NCBI GenBank assembly: GCA_019022495.1
Contig: JAFEKR010000155.1
Coordinates: 1-12,234 of the forward strand
Reading direction: 5' to 3'
Source of the DNA: Epichloe hybrida
Taxonomy: Eukaryota > Ascomycota > Sordariomycetes > Hypocreales > Clavicipitaceae
DNA length: 12,234 nucleotides
Part shown: positions 8,218-12,234 of the stretch, piece by piece
Layout of the letters: each line of letters begins with the position of its first letter
Position numbering within the stretch: the first letter of the stretch is position 1
Position numbers and translations under genes: made by a program
Notes under the pieces: generated by a model
Databases searched by the model: none
What the model saw: the letters and a program-made list of their open reading frames with translations, nothing else
What the model was told of the DNA's origin: nothing

Positions 8218-9957
8218 TTAGTCAGAACGCTTTCGCTTCTTCTTGCCGCTGTCGCTGGCTTCTTCTGAAGATAGCTCGCTGGCGCTACCAGGGACCTCAG
8301 AAGCGATCTGAAAGAGGACCTTGCCGTAGTTGGCGCAATCATCAACAGCCGAGGCAGCAGCAGCAGCAACCATACCACCTTCGTATGAGGAGGACCCGTC
8401 GGCATTATCAATGAGGTTCATGACAACGGCACCACCACTGGCGTGGGTTCTGGCGTGCTGCGCAAGGTTGTCGCTTCGGGAAAACTTCTTGCCGCATTCA
8501 CCGCACTCGAAAGGCTTCTCCTGAGTGTGCAGGGAGCGGTAGTGACGCTTCAGATGTTCTTGGCGGCGGAATCGACGATTGCAAAGCTCACAGACAAAGG
8601 TCTTGGACGGGTCTTCAGTCAAAGACTGCTTACGCCCGCGACGGTTTGTGGGGGCCGGGGCAGAATTGGACGGTGTCTCGCCATCTTCGGAAGATGCGTT
8701 GGAGTCTGAGGGGACTGGAGAGGCCTGATCCATCGGCTCTTCGGCAGTAGCAGCTTGGTTGTCACCAGCGGCTGTATTCATGACGGGTTGCGCAGATGAG
8801 GTGTCCTCCTTGTTGTTGTTGTTGTTGTTCTTTTGGCGTTTGTCTTTGTGGGCGTCCTCCGGGGTCTCAATGCTTGAGTGTGGGCTAGGAGCAGTGGCAA
8901 AAGCGAAAGAGTCGTGCTCGTCTAGGCTGAAGTCCTCCTCGCCAATGAAGCTACCGTGTCCCAGAGAAACAACGGAAGATGCGGTGCATGCACGGGGTCG
9001 GAAGACGTCACCAGAACCGACCAGATTGCTGAAATTGTCCTCGGACTCGAAGTCGGAGAGCTCCTCAAAAGGTGGCAACCCTTGGGTGATGGCTGGGCTG
9101 AAGTCGAAAACAGGTCGGGAAAGTACAGAGGTGTCGATGGAGCCCTGTTCTGGGCACTTGATCTCTTCCTCCCCGAAACCAGGCACTGAGAAGTCGGGGG
9201 CCAGTGTTGGGTTTGAGGTTGCAAACACAGTCAGGTTGCGGGGGTCGCAAAAGTCGACGTCGCTCTCCGAGGTGACTGATCTCGCATAAGGCGCGGGTGA
9301 GGGTGAGAGAGAAGGGCACGAGATGGCAGAAATGTCGCTGATTGTGCTGCTAAGCGAGGGTACCCTGGACGGCTGCGAGTGAATGAACACTGCATGTGGA
9401 AATTAGTCATGGTCCATTCTGAGCGAGAGGGGGGGGGGGGGAAGCAGCAACCACAAGTCATGACAGCGGCGTAGAAAAACATGGCCAGACACCCATGGTA
9501 TGAGGGGTGAGCCGCAGCTGGACCAGTCAAGAATGGAGCTTTCGATGGACTCGTTTCCCGACTTGGCTCCGGTGAATCCATCCAAACCAGAAAACATGGG
9601 GTTCAAGGGAATCTGCAGCACATCGAAGTTCTTGGGACTGCCAACAGCGCTACTAGATGTAGACAATGGTGGCGTGCAAGGGAAATACGGGCTATCAGTA
9701 TAGTCCGTCTCTAGCATGATGGCAGGTCGGTGGCTGGTTGTAGGTACAGTTGCCGTAGGAGTCATGACGGCGGTGGTGTTGTTGCCGTACAATGTCGATG
9801 ACGAGGAACCAGGTCGAGAATAGACTGGGGACGCTGGTGCCATGGATTGGACGGCATTGTATTTCTGTTGGGCCACATTGACCATCTTGGAGTCGTTATT
9901 GCGGTAGAAGGCAGGATTTTGTGCGACAGCTTGGGGCATCATCGTCGAGTCCATCAT
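8218..9957 (-). CDS. MSN2: Msn2/Seb1-type C2H2 zinc-finger stress transcription factor
   Basis: The family binds stress-response elements (AGGGG) and shuttles to the nucleus under heat, oxidative or osmotic stress. On the - strand exon 1 is 9957-9493. The conservative in-frame model resumes at 9372-8218, giving 539 aa. Exon 1 holds the family-like [20 protein letters not shown] and [10 protein letters not shown] blocks. Exon 2 has [25 protein letters not shown] and [10 protein letters not shown], a six-Asn run, then [14 protein letters not shown] (basic, with a possible PKA-type RKQS site) leading into two C2H2 fingers: C416/C419/H432/H437 and C445/C448/H461/H465 (model numbering), spaced C-x2-C-x12-H-x4-H and C-x2-C-x12-H-x3-H. 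The protein ends KKKRKRSD, a likely nuclear signal. ATG at 9957 has A at -3. The intron boundary is problematic (see the intron entry): the most canonical sites break the frame. Family certain, exact junction not. Confidence 0.9.
8812..8829 (-). repeat. Six AAC codons (poly-Asn) in the msn2-like gene
   Basis: Six identical AAC codons encode Asn6 in the disordered region between the acidic domain and the zinc fingers. Such pure codon repeats vary in length between isolates; this one stays in frame. Confidence 0.9.
9373..9492 (-). other. Coding intron of the msn2-like gene, boundary ambiguous
   Basis: The only good donor is GTGTCT at 9492 after a TGG codon (phase 0). The most canonical acceptor is CATGCAG ending at 9390, with a GACTAAT branch motif about 15 nt upstream, but using it shifts the frame and stops at 9231-9233, before the zinc fingers. 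An in-frame alternative is TCGCAG ending at 9373 (120-nt intron), which drops the six residues VFIHSQ. A C13 tract (G13 on +, 9429-9441) lies inside the intron. Confidence 0.6.
9429..9441 (+). repeat. 13-nt G tract in the msn2-like intron
   Basis: An uninterrupted G13 on + (C13 on the transcribed sense strand) lies upstream of the branch site and contributes to the pyrimidine-rich part of the intron. Such runs are error-prone in sequencing. Confidence 0.9.
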
Positions 9958-9974
9958 TGTGTGAAGTACCTAAC

Positions 9975-10040
9975 CTGAATGTAGGTGTTAGCGACGTGTA
10001 TACGACTTGGTTCCCGCGTGTCCTTTGGGTCCAAACGTAC
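9975..10040 (-). other. 5'UTR intron of the msn2-like gene (66 nt)
   Basis: On the - strand a GTACGT donor (10040) is followed by a GCTAAC branch motif and an ATTCAG acceptor ending at 9975, only 17 nt before the start codon. Donor, branch and acceptor and the length all match this genome's other introns. It lies wholly in the leader and does not change the protein. Confidence 0.8.
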
Positions 10041-10087
10041 CAAGAGCAATATGGAAATTATGATTTTTTTTGGGTGTTGAACTATTC

Positions 10088-10117
10088 TTAGCTACCTTCC
10101 GGGGGATTGTTGATCAT
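10088..10117 (-). other. uORF 1 in the msn2-like leader (9 codons)
   Basis: An ATG at 10117 on the - strand opens MINNPPEGS and stops at TAA (10090-10088). It lies upstream of the leader intron. The context is weak (T at -3), so leaky scanning is likely. Confidence 0.35.
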
Positions 10118-10307
10118 TAAATTGCACTAGTTGCGGATGAATTCGTGTTGCGTCGTTCCGGACTTCGATTAAGAGTGAGAATGGTGATATACAGCAGCAA
10201 TATAGCTGGAGAGACTTGGCCAAAAGACGGCAGCACGAGGCCTCTCGGGGTTCTTTGACAATGAATGGACGACGACTTGGGTAGGATCAAGAAGCTGAAA
10301 GTGTATT

Positions 10308-10370
10308 TCAGTGACTCGACGATTGTTGTTGTTGTTGTTGGTGGTGATGTTGTACACGGGAACTCTTCAT
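10308..10370 (-). other. uORF 2 in the msn2-like leader (20 codons, His/Gln run)
   Basis: An ATG at 10370 on the - strand encodes MKSSRVQHHH followed by six Gln and SSSH, then TGA. The Gln run comes from six CAA codons. Its start context is weak (T at -3). It is the first ATG after a TATA-like element near 10436-10441, so it is plausibly in the mRNA. Whether it is translated is unknown. Confidence 0.35.
10323..10340 (-). repeat. (CAA)6 microsatellite in the msn2-like leader
   Basis: Six perfect CAA units on the - strand, preceded by CAC CAC, lie in the probable 5' leader. CAA-rich leaders are known to be unstructured and can favour translation. Here the repeat also forms the Gln run of uORF 2. 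Confidence 0.9.
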
Positions 10371-11053
10371 CCAGACCTGTGAGTAGAGACAGGTATCGAT
10401 GGAGATATGGTCCAGAGAAAGGTTGACGAGGTGTAAATATAAAGGATTGAAATCTCGAGAGTGGACGAGACGTTCCTTGTTCAAGTAGATATGCGCGAGT
10501 TCACAAGAAGAAACAAGACGAAAGAACCGAGAGAGGATATTGAAAAAAAAAGAACACAATGATCAAAAAAGCACCAAAATTCGACCAGGTTGTCGATCAA
10601 CGGAGGAGGCTATGTATACAAGACGGACGGGGTCCCATGAGGCATAAGTAGCAAGACGAGCCCAAGATCAACGCCCATGTCGCCAGACCATCCCAAGAGA
10701 CGAGACGACCGACACACCGATAGGCGTGGTTCAAGTGGGAACCTCTTCGAAGTCGCCTCCACGCTTTTGTCTCACTTGCAAAGTTGACCAGGGTGGCTAG
10801 AGCGGGCATTAGAAGCCAGGGTCAGTCGCGCTGGGCAAGGCGGCACCGTCTTCCTGCGAGCGCACCCCTGCTCCCGGGAGTGTCTGGGGGTGGGCAGATT
10901 GAAGACAAGAAAAGCCATGAAGCCCGAGCCCGAGCTCGTACCGGTCTTGGTGGTGTGTGGCAGTGTGGGGGGGTACTGCGTGCCTGGCGTTGGCCGGCGG
11001 CGACGTGGGTGTGTGGATGGGTCGGGTCGGCATGTACGGGTTACGGACGTGCC

Positions 11054-11074
11054 TTTTTTTTTTTTTTTTTTTTT
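11054..11074 (+). repeat. 21-nt poly-T tract
   Basis: An uninterrupted run of 21 T lies about 1.1 kb upstream of the msn2-like start codon. On the sense strand of that gene it reads poly-A, the type of dA:dT tract that disfavours nucleosomes. Confidence 0.9.
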
Positions 11075-11151
11075 CTCGTTCTTGATGAGGACGTGGATGG
11101 ATGGGTGATGGACAAGAAGTACAAGCGTGTTGGTGGTTGAGGTGGTGGTGG

Positions 11152-11183
11152 GGGAGGATGAGGACGAGGACGAGGACGAGGAC
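11152..11183 (+). repeat. (GAGGAC)n hexamer repeat
   Basis: A GAGGAT unit is followed by four GAGGAC units in tandem and then diverges. The strand asymmetry (purine-rich on +) is strong. It sits about 1.2 kb upstream of the msn2-like start codon. Confidence 0.85.
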
Positions 11184-12234
11184 CAGATTGGTCGACTTGT
11201 CGAGTCGCGAGTCGAGTGGGGCGTATTACATACGAGACTTGAACGGGCGTGCGGCTGCCAATCTCAAGCCTTCTACCAAAAAAGACGGGTTGACTGATGA
11301 CGGGCAGTGACGACCTGAGGCGACGATGATGGCAATGATCTGGTCTTGGCCGTCTCGGATCCCACTGTCCGTGGGATACCAGTTGGATACCTTGTTGTTT
11401 TTCCTTCTTCATTTCTTGTCGACGCGCCCCAGGTTTCGAATCATCGCTGGTCAACGGTCAACCGGTCAAACAGCGGCCAGCCAGTGATGACGCTGCATGG
11501 AGTACTGGCTGATGTTCAAGAACGTCAAACAGCTGACATCGAGATTAAGCCCCGGTATTCTGGCGGCAAGTCTGTGGTTCCAGTGGCTGTTACGCTCTGT
11601 TGGCTGGCAGACCCAGCATGGCGCAGCCACCAGACCGGGACGGCATCTCTGGTTGTCTGTCTAATTCTGGACCAGCCCGACCGAATAGTAGCATCCCATC
11701 ATGTATCCCATCCTCGCATCCCGTAGACATGTGTCAATGCCGCTGTGCCAATCAATGGTCGTAAGCCGCGTCGGCTGTCCACTTATTCAGGTTCGTGCAT
11801 GCATAGCTGCATAGCCCAGCATAACCAGATGCAGGCGGCCTCTCTGCGTCGTTGGCTCTTTCTTATTCCTCAGTTATGACGCCAGCTGGTGCGCCCGCCC
11901 ACCCGCACAAAAGCACCCATCATGATTGGGATTGCTGTGCGCTTAGTCCGTAGCTTGGGGACCGCTAGCAACAACCTCGCACCTCGCCGAGTCTTCGGCC
12001 TAAAGTGGGCGATGTGAACGCCTTGGTTGGTTGGTCTTGTTCATGTCTGCTCAACAAGTAGCCCTGAACGACTTGGCGATCTTGCCTGTGTCTCTAATGG
12101 TGGGATGTCTGGCTGCCGTCGCAAGTCTGCCAGCAGTCTGTCAGGTCTATGTACGGACTACATAGTTCAAGCCTTTATCGAAGTGGCTTGTTTTGGCATT
12201 GGTTCTCGGCGGCGCAGCGTGCATGCACTTTTCA

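Larger units (their letters stand above)
10371..12234. promoter_or_regulatory. Upstream region of the msn2-like gene; no gene recognised to the window end
   Basis: The proximal part (about 10380-10450) has a TTTATATTTA element and CT-rich sense-strand sequence typical of fungal core promoters. Beyond that I see no supportable coding sequence. One CCCCT (reverse of the stress element AGGGG) occurs at 10864-10868, too short to distinguish from chance. Other visible items are a T21 tract, a GAGGAC repeat and a GGTCAAC direct repeat (11449-11462) followed by a CGGTCAAAC variant. The open frames here are biased by repeats or lack an ATG start. Confidence 0.45.

Noticed and set aside
9403..9492. 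Read-through of msn2-like exon 1 past the donor (tail with poly-Pro)
   Set aside because: The sequence past 9493 has intron features (GTGTCT donor, C tract, branch motif), and the Pro run comes from the C13 homopolymer; the conserved family sequence resumes in exon 2.
11346..11726. 126-codon frame on the + strand
   Set aside because: It begins with TTG, has no motif and no plausible splice partners, and lies in repeat-bearing upstream DNA.

Overview
The window is nuclear DNA from a filamentous ascomycete, most likely a sordariomycete and plausibly of the order Hypocreales. The pointers are short spliceosomal introns (64-120 nt) with GTRNGT-type donors and CTAAC/CTAAT branch sites, long gene-poor spacers with homopolymer and microsatellite tracts, and three recognisable fungal protein families. 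Nothing looks bacterial, viral or transposon-derived. The species cannot be named from sequence alone.

Layout: (1) 218-3165, + strand: a five-exon gene for nuclear type IB DNA topoisomerase I, reconstructed here as 875 aa with all five catalytic residues. (2) 3166-4217: a convergent spacer with the two 3' ends, low-complexity tracts and an orphan TATA-like box. (3) 4218-5480, - strand: a two-exon secreted GH16 Crh/Crf-type chitin-glucan transglycosylase (397 aa). The first exon, with signal peptide and first conserved cysteine, was recovered by splicing. (4) 5481-8217: about 2.7 kb without a convincing gene, holding the promoter side of the GH16 gene (including a strong G-quadruplex motif) and the 3' flank of the next gene. 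(5) 8218-9957, - strand: a Msn2/Seb1-type C2H2 stress-response transcription factor with two zinc fingers. Its only coding intron has a reading-frame problem that suggests an unusual acceptor, a one-base indel or an assembly error. Its leader has a well-formed 5'UTR intron and two small upstream ORFs, one encoding a His/Gln run. (6) 10371-12234: msn2 upstream DNA with no supportable gene, a 21-nt T tract and a GAGGAC hexamer repeat.

The genes do not form a biosynthetic cluster. Topoisomerase I is housekeeping. The GH16 enzyme and the stress regulator are transcribed in the same direction, and a link (stress signalling to wall remodelling) is biologically plausible but not shown by the sequence. 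I see no wholly new system. The best leads are the frame anomaly at the msn2 intron, the uORF-bearing msn2 leader, the G-quadruplex array upstream of the GH16 gene, and the five-fold acidic/basic module in the topoisomerase N-terminus.
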